This document shows, in pieces, positions 47,380 to 55,901 of a DNA stretch of 64,000 nt (positions are counted from its first letter, which is position 1; every line of letters begins with the position of its first letter). The stretch comes from Bacteroidota bacterium (GTDB lineage Bacteria; Bacteroidota; Bacteroidia; Chitinophagales; Saprospiraceae): assembly GCA_020160935.1 (NCBI GenBank), contig JAIUPL010000005.1:62001-126000 (forward strand), written 5' to 3'. A model generated the notes under the pieces. It searched no databases. It saw nothing but the letters and a program-made list of their open reading frames with translations, and was not told the DNA's origin. The position numbers and the translations under genes were made by a program.

Positions 47380-48435
47380 CCCTCTAAAAAATTCCAGCGC
47401 TTCCCGAAAACCGTCCGTTTCAAACTGGCCTGGCCGGAAACCGGTGGTTTTACTGAGTCCGTTCAGGCCGCTTTCCAGGTCAATGGCATCTTGCGACTGG
47501 CTCACAAACAATTGTTGTTCACTTAAATACCGGGCCAGGTATTCTTGTTCCGTCTGGCCGGGAGTCGGGATGAGAAGTGCCTTTTTTCCGAGTGCTACCA
47601 AATCCATGATACTGCTGTAACCAGCGCGGCAAACGATGACCTTGCTAGCCATGAGCACCTCATTGAGGTCGCGGGAGGTGAGGTAGGACACCAATTCTAC
47701 ATTTTCGGAAACAAAATACTGCTCGCGCGACTGGGTTTTACCGCGGATGAAGATAAACCTGCGCGGCAGCGTCATGGCTTGTTCCAGCAGGCGCTGTTCG
47801 AGAATGCTGCGCTGCGGTTCCGGCCCCGAGAGTACTACGGCCACATCGTATTCGGGCGTGCTGTCAAATTTTTCCATGCGGGTGAGCGGCCCGATGTATT
47901 GTACAGGCAGGGAAAGCGATTCGGTACTGTGCGACAGTTTTCCGGAAAGGTTGGGGGCCCCGGCCACGTCGGGCACCCAGATGCGGTCGAACTTTTTGAG
48001 TGCCTGCCGAAGTACCCGATTGGCGCCCCATTCGAGCAGGGCATTGGGTACCTGCAAATGCAGTTGGTGTGTAATAAAAGCGCTTTTCGCCCGCTTGCTG
48101 AAACACCCGTATCGGTTGTCGGAAATGATGCCGTCTATCTGGTGTTCGGCTACCAGTCGCTCTGTAGCCCATTGTTCGGCCCGGATGGCATAGGTGATGC
48201 GCGGCAGTTGCCAGGCGATATTGCGCACCATATTGGCCGTTTCGTACCGGATGCGGTAGGATGGCAGTTCAAATGCCGGCAAATGTGGGCACTCCGCCTT
48301 GAGCAATTGGAGCGCGGCGCCATCGGAAGCCAGTAATACCTCGATGCCCATTTCATCCAGCGCACGGATGATGGGAATACAACGGGCTACATGGCCCAGC
48401 CCCCAGTTGAGCGGTGTGACAAGAACGCGTTTCAA
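47377..48435 (-). CDS. MurG/GT28-like glycosyltransferase
   Basis: The 352-residue protein opens MKRVLVTPLNWGLGHVARCI, the GLGHxxR motif of nucleotide-sugar transferases, and has a GT-B-type C-terminal half with VYLTSRDL-like VELVSYLTSRDLNEVLMASK and CRAGYSSIMDLVALGKKALLI followed by PTPGQTEQEYLAR. This domain order matches a GT28-type transferase acting at the inner-membrane face. Acceptor and donor are not known; it lies apart from any visible cell-wall cluster. The last residues, ...FFRG and the stop, are encoded by the flanking repeat element. Confidence 0.82.
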   Translation of the reverse strand: MKRVLVTPLNWGLGHVARCIPIIRALDEMGIEVLLASDGAALQLLKAECPHLPAFELPSYRIRYETANMVRNIAWQLPRITYAIRAEQWATERLVAEHQIDGIISDNRYGCFSKRAKSAFITHQLHLQVPNALLEWGANRVLRQALKKFDRIWVPDVAGAPNLSGKLSHSTESLSLPVQYIGPLTRMEKFDSTPEYDVAVVLSGPEPQRSILEQRLLEQAMTLPRRFIFIRGKTQSREQYFVSENVELVSYLTSRDLNEVLMASKVIVCRAGYSSIMDLVALGKKALLIPTPGQTEQEYLARYLSEQQLFVSQSQDAIDLESGLNGLSKTTGFRPGQFETDGFREALEFFRG

Positions 48436-48530
48436 TTCAGGTGGATTGGAAAACCGACAGGTAAAATTTAGCGGCGGTTTCGGCGTTTGGAATTACATTC
48501 GCCTTTGTAAAAGTAAACAGACTTTTGATT

Positions 48531-48638
48531 ATGAAAAAAATTAACTGGATACGCGCCGCCTTTTTTCTGCTCACGATTTTTATGACGCTGGAAAGTTGTG
48601 GCTTGTTCAAACCGAAATGCAACTGCCCGCACTTTTAG
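48531..48638 (+). CDS. Very small lipoprotein (35 residues)
   Basis: The gene encodes MKKINWIRAAFFLLTIFMTL followed by ESCGLFKPKCNCPHF. The lipobox is LESC, leaving a mature peptide of only 14 residues that includes two more cysteines in CNCP. Its promoter is not obvious. Small Cys-rich lipoproteins of this kind occur in Bacteroidota; the function is unknown. A palindromic element starts directly after the stop codon. Confidence 0.7.
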   Translation: MKKINWIRAAFFLLTIFMTLESCGLFKPKCNCPHF

Positions 48639-48909
<271 letters not shown>

Positions 48910-49005
48910 CTTCTGTTAATATTTGTTGCCACCCGTTAAGCACGGGTTAAACCGCTTTCATGCCATTTTTTTTACTTTTTTCTTTGTTCGAAAATCATTT
49001 TGACC

Positions 49006-49341
49006 ATGAAAAAAGTTTTGCTCACCTGTTTTTTCGCCGCACAGGCGTTCTTCGCTTTCAGCCAGATTTATGTAGAAGGCGTAAAACTGGAACCCTCCAA
49101 TACGGGCCAGTACATCGAACTGGACCCACAATTTCGCTCCGACGGCCGCTGCACATTTACCGTAGATTACGGCCAGCCCAATGCACGGGAAAAATATGTA
49201 ACCGATGAAGCCGGCCACCATTTCGACTTTCACAGCCTCGTCGACGGGCTGAATGCATTTTATGATGAAGGCTGGGAAGTGGCGCAGGTAACGGATACCC
49301 AGGAACGGGGGAGGCGGTTTTTGCTGAAAAGAAGATACTAG
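49006..49341 (+). CDS. Small secreted protein of unknown function
   Basis: The 111-residue protein has a signal peptide (MKKVLLTCFFAAQAFFAFSQ) and a compact domain ending DGLNAFYDEGWEVAQVTDTQ then RRFLLKRRY. The Trp-containing GWEVAQV and FLLKR ending resemble DUF4177-type small domains, but the match is weak. The start at 49006 gives the signal; a TTG codon is in frame six bases earlier. A palindromic element begins 11 bp after its stop codon. Confidence 0.65.
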   Translation: MKKVLLTCFFAAQAFFAFSQIYVEGVKLEPSNTGQYIELDPQFRSDGRCTFTVDYGQPNAREKYVTDEAGHHFDFHSLVDGLNAFYDEGWEVAQVTDTQERGRRFLLKRRY

Positions 49342-49351
49342 CAAAGTCGCA

Positions 49352-49471
49352 AGTCCTAAGTCGTGAGTCCTAAGTCTGTAGAGTGGACCGCGTTGCTAAT
49401 GGCATTCATGCAAGTGAATACTAATAGCAACGCGGTCCACTCTACAGACTTAGGACTCACGACTTAGGACT
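49352..49471. repeat. Palindromic word-repeat element 10 (AGTCCTAAGTC words, GTAGAGT core)
   Basis: Arms 49352-49398 and 49425-49471 pair perfectly over 47 bp around a 26-nt loop. The arm reads AGTCCTAAGTCGTGAGTCC, then GTAGAGTGGACCGCGTTGCTA. The loop contains ATGGCATTCATGCAAGTG, similar to the loop of element 1 at 0.6 kb. The two flanking genes are convergent and the element fills the space between their stops. Confidence 0.96.
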
Positions 49472-49482
49472 CAGGACTATTT

Positions 49483-50058
49483 TCAGCCTTTCTGGCTGAA
49501 AAACCGCATTCTATAATCCGCACTGATTTTTCCCTGGCGGATTTCTTCCATTTTCCGCTGAATGAGTCGTCTTTTCAGCGGTTTCAGGCGTTCGGTAAAC
49601 AGAATTCCCTGAATATGGTCGTATTCGTGCTGGATCACGCGGGCGTCGATGCCACTGAACGTTTCTTCCAGGGTTTCGAACTGCTCATTTTGATAGCGAA
49701 TGCGAATAATGGCCGGACGTTCCACGTCGCCGCGAATGCGCGGAATGCTCAGGCAACCTTCTTCATAGGCCCAGGGGTCGCCGGTTTCCTCGAGCATTTC
49801 GGCATTGATAAACACCTTTTTAAAACCTTTGTCGGTAGGGTCGATCTCTTCTTTTTTGCGCTCGAGTTGGAGGGTGTCGATCACAAACAGGCGAATGCTC
49901 AGGCCTATTTGAGGTGCTGCGAGCCCTACGCCATCTGCATGGTACATCGTTTCCCACATATTGGCAATCAGGGCCGACAACTCGGGGTACTCCGGCGTGA
50001 TCGGCGTGGCTACTTTCTTTAAGACCGGTTGCCCGTAGGCGTAGATGGGAAGAATCAT
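49483..50058 (-). CDS. def: Peptide deformylase
   Basis: The enzyme removes the formyl group from nascent N-terminal methionine. The 191-residue protein has all three metal-site motifs: GVGLAAPQ (about 43-50), EGCLS with the Cys ligand (about 98-102) and QHEYDH with both His ligands (about 142-147). It is full length with a slightly extended, basic C-terminus (KRRLIQRKMEEIRQG). It lies downstream of ruvX on the same strand with a large palindromic element between; no promoter is seen in the short space before the ATG. Confidence 0.96.
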   Translation of the reverse strand: MILPIYAYGQPVLKKVATPITPEYPELSALIANMWETMYHADGVGLAAPQIGLSIRLFVIDTLQLERKKEEIDPTDKGFKKVFINAEMLEETGDPWAYEEGCLSIPRIRGDVERPAIIRIRYQNEQFETLEETFSGIDARVIQHEYDHIQGILFTERLKPLKRRLIQRKMEEIRQGKISADYRMRFFSQKG

Positions 50059-50067
50059 TTCCTTTCT

Positions 50068-50325
50068 GTTATTGGTTATTGGTTATTAGTTATTGGTTAT
50101 TAGGGTAGGTAAGGGATGATAGGTTTTTCAGGCCTGCGGCTCGGGGAACTTGAGAGGTTGAGAAGTTGAGTGGTTGAGATTCAATTACTGTTGTGATACA
50201 AAATCTGTTGAGTGGCTGCATCTCAACCCCTCAACCCCTCAACATCTCAACTTCCCCGAGCCGCCGGCCTGAAAAACCCATCATCCCTTACCTACCCTAA
50301 TAACCAATAACCAATAACCAATAAC
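50068..50325. repeat. Composite palindromic element 11 (TTATTGG outer, TTGAGGGG inner)
   Basis: The outer arms pair GTTATTGGTTATTGG words, then AGGGTAGGTAAGGGATGAT and TTTTTCAGGCC, then GCGGCTCGGGGAA, with their complements ending at 50325. A second vocabulary, TTGAGAGGTTGAGAAG, fills the middle. It therefore combines two word types nested in one structure. The stop codon of ruvX (50330-50332) lies just outside the right arm. Confidence 0.94.
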
Positions 50326-50329
50326 TAAA

Positions 50330-50746
50330 CTACCAATAGTTTGCTTCCATATACTGCTCCAAAATCAGGGCGGCAGCAATTTTGTCGACCAGCGCCTTGT
50401 CGCGACGTTTTTGTTTTTTGACGCCGCTTTGAAGAATGATGCGTTTGGCCTCGTTGGAAGTGTACCGCTCGTCTTGCCGTACTACCGGCTGAGCGGGAAA
50501 TTTTTTTTGAAGTTGTTCAGCAAAACGATCGGCCTGATCGGCTATTTGGGCCGGGTTTCCGTCCGGATAGAGTGGCAACCCGACTACAAAACATTCAACC
50601 TCTTCTGCTGAACAGTATTTTTCCAGGAACTCCATCGCTTCGGCCGTCGGAACCGTCGTCAGGCCGCTGGCAATAATTTTCAGCGGGTCCGTGACGGCGA
50701 TTCCGGTGCGTTTCGTGCCGAAGTCAATAGCAAGAATTCGGCCCAT
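50330..50746 (-). CDS. ruvX: Holliday junction resolvase-like RuvX (YqgF)
   Basis: The 138-residue protein opens MGRILAIDFGTKRTGIAVTD, the RNase H-like fold with the catalytic Asp. Then come VVGLPLYPDGNPAQIADQ and VVRQDERYTSNEAKR, and a C-terminal Asp in DKALVDKIAAALILEQY. YqgF proteins act in ribosomal RNA processing and possibly recombination. Its ATG overlaps the stop of the DUF2723 gene by one base, so the two are translationally coupled, an order I recall as conserved in some Bacteroidota. Confidence 0.93.
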   Translation of the reverse strand: MGRILAIDFGTKRTGIAVTDPLKIIASGLTTVPTAEAMEFLEKYCSAEEVECFVVGLPLYPDGNPAQIADQADRFAEQLQKKFPAQPVVRQDERYTSNEAKRIILQSGVKKQKRRDKALVDKIAAALILEQYMEANYW

Positions 50747-53700
50747 TACTGTGGCAATTGGCCCGGCAGCGAAGGCGCCGTGGGCAGGTAGGGTCCGAAT
50801 TTCTGGTTCAGTTCGTTTTTCAAAGTCTGATCTTTCATGGTCTCTGCCATACCGATCATATTTTGAACGGTGGTCATGGTAAACTGGTTGTCCTGCTGGT
50901 ACGACGCCTGGAAGCGTGGCGCCAGTGATTTGTAGAACTTCAGTTGTTGCTCGAGCGGCACAGCCATGTCACGGATTCTGGCAGCCGCCTTGTCGTTGGC
51001 GCCGGCCCGCACATAGATGTCGCACATGAACGCAGAAAACTGGTCGTACTGGAAGTTGTAGGACGGGAACACCTCGAAGTATTTATCCGTCAGGGCGATG
51101 GCCTTGTCTTTTTTGCCTTCTACGACCAACTGGCGTGCGAGGCGGATCATGCTGACGCGCATGGTTTGCAGGCTGGGCAGGTAAGCGCGATCGACATGGA
51201 GGTGTTCTTTATCGAAATTTCCCCATTTCCATTTGTTCATGATGTTGTCAAATGCCACATCTGAATCGACGCCACCGCTACCAATGATACCATACGCTTC
51301 GTTGGCGCCTACGCCGATACGCGGTACCAGGCGCAGGCTCAGGCCTTCTAGTTGCAGGTAATCCTGCAAGCCCATCAGTTTGTCTTCACGGCAGGTAACA
51401 GCCCAGTAAATCGGACGTTTCCAGATATTGGAAGAAATGATGTCGAGAATGGCCAGTTCATCCTTGATGAGGAACGGATTTTTGTCGTCCACATCCAGTT
51501 GAAAATGCATGGTGTCGACAATGGCCGTATCCGTAGGAGCAATGATCTTATTGGCAAGCGCCTCCTGTTTGTTAACAGGAATGGAAATTTTGTTGGTCGG
51601 CAGGTAGGTATCAAAATCACGACCGCCTTGCGATGGCAATTTATGGTCTTCACCCAGGAATTTCATCACCTGTTGAATGGTCATTTCCTTGCCGCCGCCC
51701 GGAGCATAATAAGGCGTTTGAATGCGTTTGAAACCACGCAATTGATCGCTTGGAATGCTCATTTCAATAGCCGGCGAGTTGTTCACGGCGCGGCGCAACT
51801 GGTCGATGTACCAATCCACGGCAATCAGCGACAGATTGACCACACGCACATCGGTACGAATCCCTTCTACTTCCTGGCAGTACCAGAGCGGGTAAGTATC
51901 GTTGTCGCCATAGGTAAAGATGATGGCGTTGGGAGCGCAGGAATTCAGGAAGTTGCTGGCGTAATCTCGGCTGGCATAGTGCTTGGCGCGGCTATGATCG
52001 TCCCAGTTTTGAGTGACCATCAGCAGCGGCGCTGTCAGGCCGATCAGGCCTGCAACGGGGGCTGCAATGCCCGACATTTTCAAGCGGTTGGCCAGCAGGT
52101 CGTACAAGGCAATGACGCTGAGGCCGATCCAGATTGTGTAGGTAAAGAACGAACCAGCCAGTACGTAGTCGCGTTCGCGCGGCTCATTCGGCGGCTGGTT
52201 GGAATATACGATGATACCAATACCAGTGATGATGAACAAGGCCATCAGGGCCGCAAAATCGCGCGGACGGCGCTGGTAATGGAAGAACATACCAATCAGG
52301 CCCAGCAGGAAAGGGATGAGGTAGTATTTGTTGCGTGCCTGGTCGTTCTTTTGGAAATCAGGCAGTTGCGACTGGTCGCCCAGACGAGCGTTGTCGAGAG
52401 GAGCAATCCCGCTGAGCCAGTTGCCCGAGGTTACATCCCAGGAATAGTAGCCTTGTTCGCCGTTTTGGCGGCCGGCAAAATTCCACATGAAATAACGCCA
52501 GTACATCCATCCCAACTGGTAACGCCAGAAAAACTCGATATTGTCGGCAAAGGTTGGTTCGCCGGAAGGTTTGTCGATCCATCTGCGGTACAGCGCCGGG
52601 CGTCCTTGCGAATAGTCGCCCATACGTGGAAACATCGTTTCGGTATTGGATGGATAGGTATAGTCCAGTTTTTCATCGACTACCTCGTAACGGTTGCCAA
52701 CCCGGCCATAGCGGTCTTCCGATTCCATGCCGCTGGGGCGGGCGTCGAAGTGTGGGCCACGAAGCAGCGGACGCTCTCCATATTGCTCGCGGTTGAGGTA
52801 CGGCAGCAGGCGCATCGGATCGGATGGGTCGTTCATATTGATCGGCGTATTGGCTTTTGCGCGGATGATTACCATGCCATACGAGGTGTAGGCGATCACG
52901 ACCACCGCCAATGCCACAACGATGCGCTGCAACAGACCATTGCCACTGCGTTCTGCGCGGCGGAGGCCATACCAGATAGCGCCGCCAAAAAGCAGGATGA
53001 CTGGAATAATGCCGGAATAGAACGGCATACCCAGGCTGTTAACCATGAATTTGTCGAAACCAGACCACAAACCGGGAATACCGGCAATCACTATTTTTTG
53101 AATAGCCACAATAAATACCACACCGATAGCGGCTGCTGTCAGGGTGCCTTGCACTGTTGGCTTCGAATTTTTCTTGAAATAATACAGCATGGCCAACGCC
53201 GGGAACGTCAGCAAACTGAGCAAGTGAACGCCGATGGAAAGGGCTGTAGAGTACACCGCAAATACCAGCCAACGGTCGGCATCGGGCGTGTCCGGCAGGT
53301 TGTACCATTTCAGGGTGGCCCACAGCGTCATGCAGGTGAAAAAAGTAGACATTGCATATACCTCGCCTTCTACTGCTGAAAACCATACTGAAGATGTGAA
53401 AGCAGTAGCCAGACCGGCTACGATGCCTGCCAGAAGGGTAGCAATAGCGGCTCCACCTTGCGGATCGGCTGCGCGACCCACCAGAATCAGGCGTGCCAGA
53501 ATGGTGGTGCTCCAGCAAACAAACAGTGCTGCAAATGCCGTGGAAATTGCCGACAACAGGTTGACAGAATAGGCAATGGTAGCAGGATCGCTGGAAACCA
53601 GGGAGGCTACCCAGGTAAACAGGCGGCCGACAAGCAGGAAGATCGGCGCACCTGGCGGGTGTACTACCTGCAGTTTATAGGCTCCGGAGATAAATTCGCC

Positions 53701-53808
53701 GCAGTCCCAAAGGCTACCTGTGGGTTCGGCAGCCGCACCCAGTACCAGCGCTGCAATGAGAAAAGTCAGCCAGCCGGCCAGGTTATTCAATGTCTTAAAG
53801 GAAGTCAT
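50746..53808 (-). CDS. DUF2723 polytopic membrane protein (glycosyltransferase-39-like)
   Basis: The 1020-residue protein has about 12 transmembrane helices in the first 640 residues, including an early acidic motif LWDCGEFISGAYKLQVVHPP resembling the DE motif of GT-C enzymes. A large soluble C-terminal domain follows. This is the DUF2723 family, considered a GT-C-like protein-O-mannosyltransferase relative widespread in Bacteroidota. It may glycosylate secreted proteins, but activity is unproven. A -7 box TAGTTTTG lies 43 nt before the ATG. It is the first gene of a unit with ruvX. Confidence 0.88.
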   Translation of the reverse strand: MTSFKTLNNLAGWLTFLIAALVLGAAAEPTGSLWDCGEFISGAYKLQVVHPPGAPIFLLVGRLFTWVASLVSSDPATIAYSVNLLSAISTAFAALFVCWSTTILARLILVGRAADPQGGAAIATLLAGIVAGLATAFTSSVWFSAVEGEVYAMSTFFTCMTLWATLKWYNLPDTPDADRWLVFAVYSTALSIGVHLLSLLTFPALAMLYYFKKNSKPTVQGTLTAAAIGVVFIVAIQKIVIAGIPGLWSGFDKFMVNSLGMPFYSGIIPVILLFGGAIWYGLRRAERSGNGLLQRIVVALAVVVIAYTSYGMVIIRAKANTPINMNDPSDPMRLLPYLNREQYGERPLLRGPHFDARPSGMESEDRYGRVGNRYEVVDEKLDYTYPSNTETMFPRMGDYSQGRPALYRRWIDKPSGEPTFADNIEFFWRYQLGWMYWRYFMWNFAGRQNGEQGYYSWDVTSGNWLSGIAPLDNARLGDQSQLPDFQKNDQARNKYYLIPFLLGLIGMFFHYQRRPRDFAALMALFIITGIGIIVYSNQPPNEPRERDYVLAGSFFTYTIWIGLSVIALYDLLANRLKMSGIAAPVAGLIGLTAPLLMVTQNWDDHSRAKHYASRDYASNFLNSCAPNAIIFTYGDNDTYPLWYCQEVEGIRTDVRVVNLSLIAVDWYIDQLRRAVNNSPAIEMSIPSDQLRGFKRIQTPYYAPGGGKEMTIQQVMKFLGEDHKLPSQGGRDFDTYLPTNKISIPVNKQEALANKIIAPTDTAIVDTMHFQLDVDDKNPFLIKDELAILDIISSNIWKRPIYWAVTCREDKLMGLQDYLQLEGLSLRLVPRIGVGANEAYGIIGSGGVDSDVAFDNIMNKWKWGNFDKEHLHVDRAYLPSLQTMRVSMIRLARQLVVEGKKDKAIALTDKYFEVFPSYNFQYDQFSAFMCDIYVRAGANDKAAARIRDMAVPLEQQLKFYKSLAPRFQASYQQDNQFTMTTVQNMIGMAETMKDQTLKNELNQKFGPYLPTAPSLPGQLPQ

Positions 53809-53850
53809 TATCCAGGTTTATATGATTATCCGCTTTTGAGAAAGGAAGCG

Positions 53851-53858
53851 CAAAACTA
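53851..53858 (-). promoter_or_regulatory. -7 box (TAGTTTTG) of the DUF2723 gene
   Basis: TAGTTTTG fits TAnnTTTG and lies about 43 nt upstream of the ATG. It sits just outside the palindromic element that separates this gene from ompH/skp. The -33 element is not clear. Confidence 0.45.
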
Positions 53859-53870
53859 ATAAAGTTTATT

Positions 53871-54090
53871 AGAGAAGTGAGAGCGTGAGAGAAGTGAGAG
53901 CGTGAGAGAGTGAGAGCGTGAGAGAAGTGAGAGCGTGAGAGGTGTGAGAGCGTGAGAGTTCGTAGAGTAGACCGCTCCGTGCTAAAAATGCCAAGCGCAG
54001 AGCGGTCTACTCTACGAACTCTCACATCTCTCACGCTCTCACACCTCTCACGCTCTCACATCTCTCACTCTCTCACGCTCTCACATCTCT
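53871..54090. repeat. Palindromic word-repeat element 12 (GTGAGAG words, GTAGAGT core)
   Basis: The inner arms 53952-53977 and 54000-54025 pair perfectly over 26 bp, including GTAGAGTAGACCGCTC, around a 22-nt loop with AAAATGCC. Outward both sides continue in GAGAGCGTGAGAG words and their complement with slippage. It occupies the gap after the OmpH/Skp stop codon, nearly identical in core to the elements at 47.2 and 48.7 kb. Confidence 0.95.
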
Positions 54091-54091
54091 A

Positions 54092-54610
54092 TCAAAGACC
54101 TAATTTCGCCTTCACCAGTGCCGTGACATCGTCTCCTTCTGCTGCAAACAGCGTTACACCCGAACTGGTGTCGAAAATCATGAGGTAACCTTTTTCCTTG
54201 GCTACTTCTTTTACTGCGGTTTCCACTTTGGCGAGGATCGGTGTCAGCAGGGCTTCGCGTTTGGCAGCGGCAAGTTGTTGGGCTTCCTGCTCGAATTTCT
54301 GGATGGCTTCCTGCTGTGTTTGCAGTTCAGCCTGACGTGTCTGTGCCTGTACAGGCGTCAGAATTCCGGCATTGTAATCTTTTTCCAGTGCAGCATAAGC
54401 AGCCTGGAAGGCTTTGGTCATGGCTTCGTCTTTGGCGCCGAGCGAGTCGGTGTAGACTTTCATCATGTCATTGGCCTTTTTGGTGTCTGGAAGGAGTTCC
54501 AGCAGGTTGCCCAGGTTCATGTGACCGTATTTAGGCTGCGTTTGAGCAGTGAGCGTAGTAGCGCCGATCAGAATGGCAATCAGGATTGCGAATGGTGTTT
54601 TACGAAACAT
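54092..54610 (-). CDS. OmpH/Skp-family periplasmic chaperone
   Basis: The 172-residue protein has a signal peptide ending LTAQ and the Skp/OmpH pattern: a short beta segment (KYGHMNLGNLLELLPDTKKA), long helical arms with AAYALEKDYNAGILTPVQAQ and TRQAELQTQQEAIQKFEQEA, and a closing segment GYLMIFDTSSGVTLFAAEGD. Skp carries unfolded outer-membrane proteins through the periplasm. A TACTTTTG box lies 47 nt before the start. Confidence 0.9.
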   Translation of the reverse strand: MFRKTPFAILIAILIGATTLTAQTQPKYGHMNLGNLLELLPDTKKANDMMKVYTDSLGAKDEAMTKAFQAAYAALEKDYNAGILTPVQAQTRQAELQTQQEAIQKFEQEAQQLAAAKREALLTPILAKVETAVKEVAKEKGYLMIFDTSSGVTLFAAEGDDVTALVKAKLGL

Positions 54611-54656
54611 CGTTTGAAAAAATGTGTTTTTTTAATAGAAAAACGAAAAACGGTCG

Positions 54657-54664
54657 CAAAAGTA
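54657..54664 (-). promoter_or_regulatory. -7 box (TACTTTTG) of the OmpH/Skp gene
   Basis: TACTTTTG fits TAnnTTTG and lies about 47 nt before the ATG. No clear -33 TTTG is seen. Confidence 0.45.
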
Positions 54665-54849
54665 ACATTTTGCGGCAGTTCAGCAGCGTGAAACGGCGGG
54701 TACTAAAAAAAAGCGGCATTCATTTTAGACAGGTAGAACGAATTTCACCCTGAAAACGCCTCCTGAGGCCGCATAAATGCCTGCTCAAACGTAATAAGTC
54801 CGTCAGAAGTTAAAGTTCAGTTAAGCCATATATGCTATCAGGGGCTATT

Positions 54850-54883
54850 TTTGCCGATGCTGCGTTTCTTTGATATACCTTTG
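54850..54883 (+). promoter_or_regulatory. Candidate promoter upstream of element 13
   Basis: TTTG at 54850-54853 and TACCTTTG at 54876-54883, 22 bp apart, resemble the Bacteroidota consensus. The start would fall at the first bases of the palindromic element, so the hairpin would lie in the leader of the gene at 55089. The long intergenic region 54611-55088 holds no other gene. Confidence 0.5.
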
Positions 54884-55053
54884 GGAGTTATGAGTTATGA
54901 GTGATGAGTTGTGGTGCTGTACACCTGGCATGGTAGATTGAGTGACTAAAGGTTGTTGCCTCAACCTCTCAACCCTCAACATCTCAACCTCCTCAACAAT
55001 GCCAGGAGTACAGCACCACAACTCATAATTCATCACTCATAACTCATAACTCC
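54884..55053. repeat. Palindromic word-repeat element 13 (GAGTTATGAG words)
   Basis: Left arm 54884-54931 and right arm 54999-55053 pair apart from one extra AATTATG word on the right and single mismatches. The arm is GGAGTTATGAGTTATGAGTG, then GGTGCTGTACACCTGGCAT. The loop carries TCAACCTCTCAACC words. It is unusual in lying between two divergent genes rather than after a stop codon. Confidence 0.94.
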
Positions 55054-55088
55054 ATTCACCCACTTTCGGCTAGCGCCATCCATTTAGT

Positions 55089-55751
55089 ATGAAACAAATT
55101 CTTGCGTTCTCCCTCTTTTTTATCGCTTTTTGCGCGGTTGGCCACGCTCAGGAAACGCCTGTCATTGACAAATCGACTCCGGTGCAACTTTCGGGTATTA
55201 TTGTGGCGGAAGTAGACGGCCGCCGTACCACTGTGCCGTATGCTACCGTGTATTTGCCGGAAAAACGCAGGGGCACGTACTCTGATTACCGCGGTTTTTT
55301 TACCATCGTGGTAGAATCGGGCGATAAAGTGCGCTTCAATTGCATCGGCTTCAAACCCGTTACCATTACCATTCCCGATACGCTCACGCAGGAACGATAT
55401 TCTATCATCCAGATCATGTCACAGGATACGATCAACCTGCCCATGACGATGATTTACCCCTGGCCCTCCAAGGAGCATTTTAAAGTGGAATTCCTGAAAA
55501 TGGATGTGACGCCCGAACTTCAACGCCGCGCTACCGAAAACCTGGCCAACGAATACCTCACCGAAGCACGCAAAAACCCTGATATTGTGCCGTATGGCGG
55601 TCGGGAAAGCGCTAACTTCTACCTGCGCCAGCAATCCCGCGAATATGTGTACCTGGGCCAGACACCGCCCATGAATATTTTCAGCCCGCTCGCCTGGGGC
55701 CAGTTTTTTAAGGCGTGGAAGGATGGGGATTTTAAGAAGAAGAAAGAATGA
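55089..55751 (+). CDS. Secreted carboxypeptidase-regulatory-like protein
   Basis: The 220-residue protein has a signal peptide (MKQILAFSLFFIAFCAVGHA) and a CarboxypepD_reg-like beta-sandwich with VQLSGIIVAEVDGRRTTVPY, YLPEKRRGTYSDYRGFFTIV and FNCIGFKPVTITIP. It has an additional C-terminal region of about 90 residues with a lysine-rich end (KAWKDGDFKKKKE). It is not a TonB receptor because no plug or barrel follows. Such proteins occur widely in Bacteroidota with unknown function. Confidence 0.78.
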   Translation: MKQILAFSLFFIAFCAVGHAQETPVIDKSTPVQLSGIIVAEVDGRRTTVPYATVYLPEKRRGTYSDYRGFFTIVVESGDKVRFNCIGFKPVTITIPDTLTQERYSIIQIMSQDTINLPMTMIYPWPSKEHFKVEFLKMDVTPELQRRATENLANEYLTEARKNPDIVPYGGRESANFYLRQQSREYVYLGQTPPMNIFSPLAWGQFFKAWKDGDFKKKKE

Positions 55752-55753
55752 TA

Positions 55754-55901
55754 GGTGGTGAGTAGTGAGTGGTGAGTAGTGAGTGGTGAGTTATGGTATT
55801 GTGCTATTGGCTTTGTCAGTAGATTGACCAAGAGTACAACACTATAACTCACCACTCACTACTCACCACTCACCACTCACCACTCACCACTCACCACTCA
55901 C
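55754..55901. repeat. Palindromic word-repeat element 14 (GGTGAGTAGTGA words)
   Basis: Left arm 55754-55805 of GGTGAGTAGTGAGTGGTGAG words pairs with complementary words at 55832-55901, the right arm being longer by several CACTCACC units. The inner part reads GGTATTGTGCTATTGGC, like the cores at 26.7 and 54.9 kb. It separates two convergent genes, and the MlaF-like gene takes its stop codon TGA from the element. Confidence 0.94.

Noticed and set aside
51352-53379. 675-codon open frame on the plus strand
   Set aside because: It is antisense to the DUF2723 gene, lacks a signal or recognisable motif, and has the composition expected of a shadow frame.
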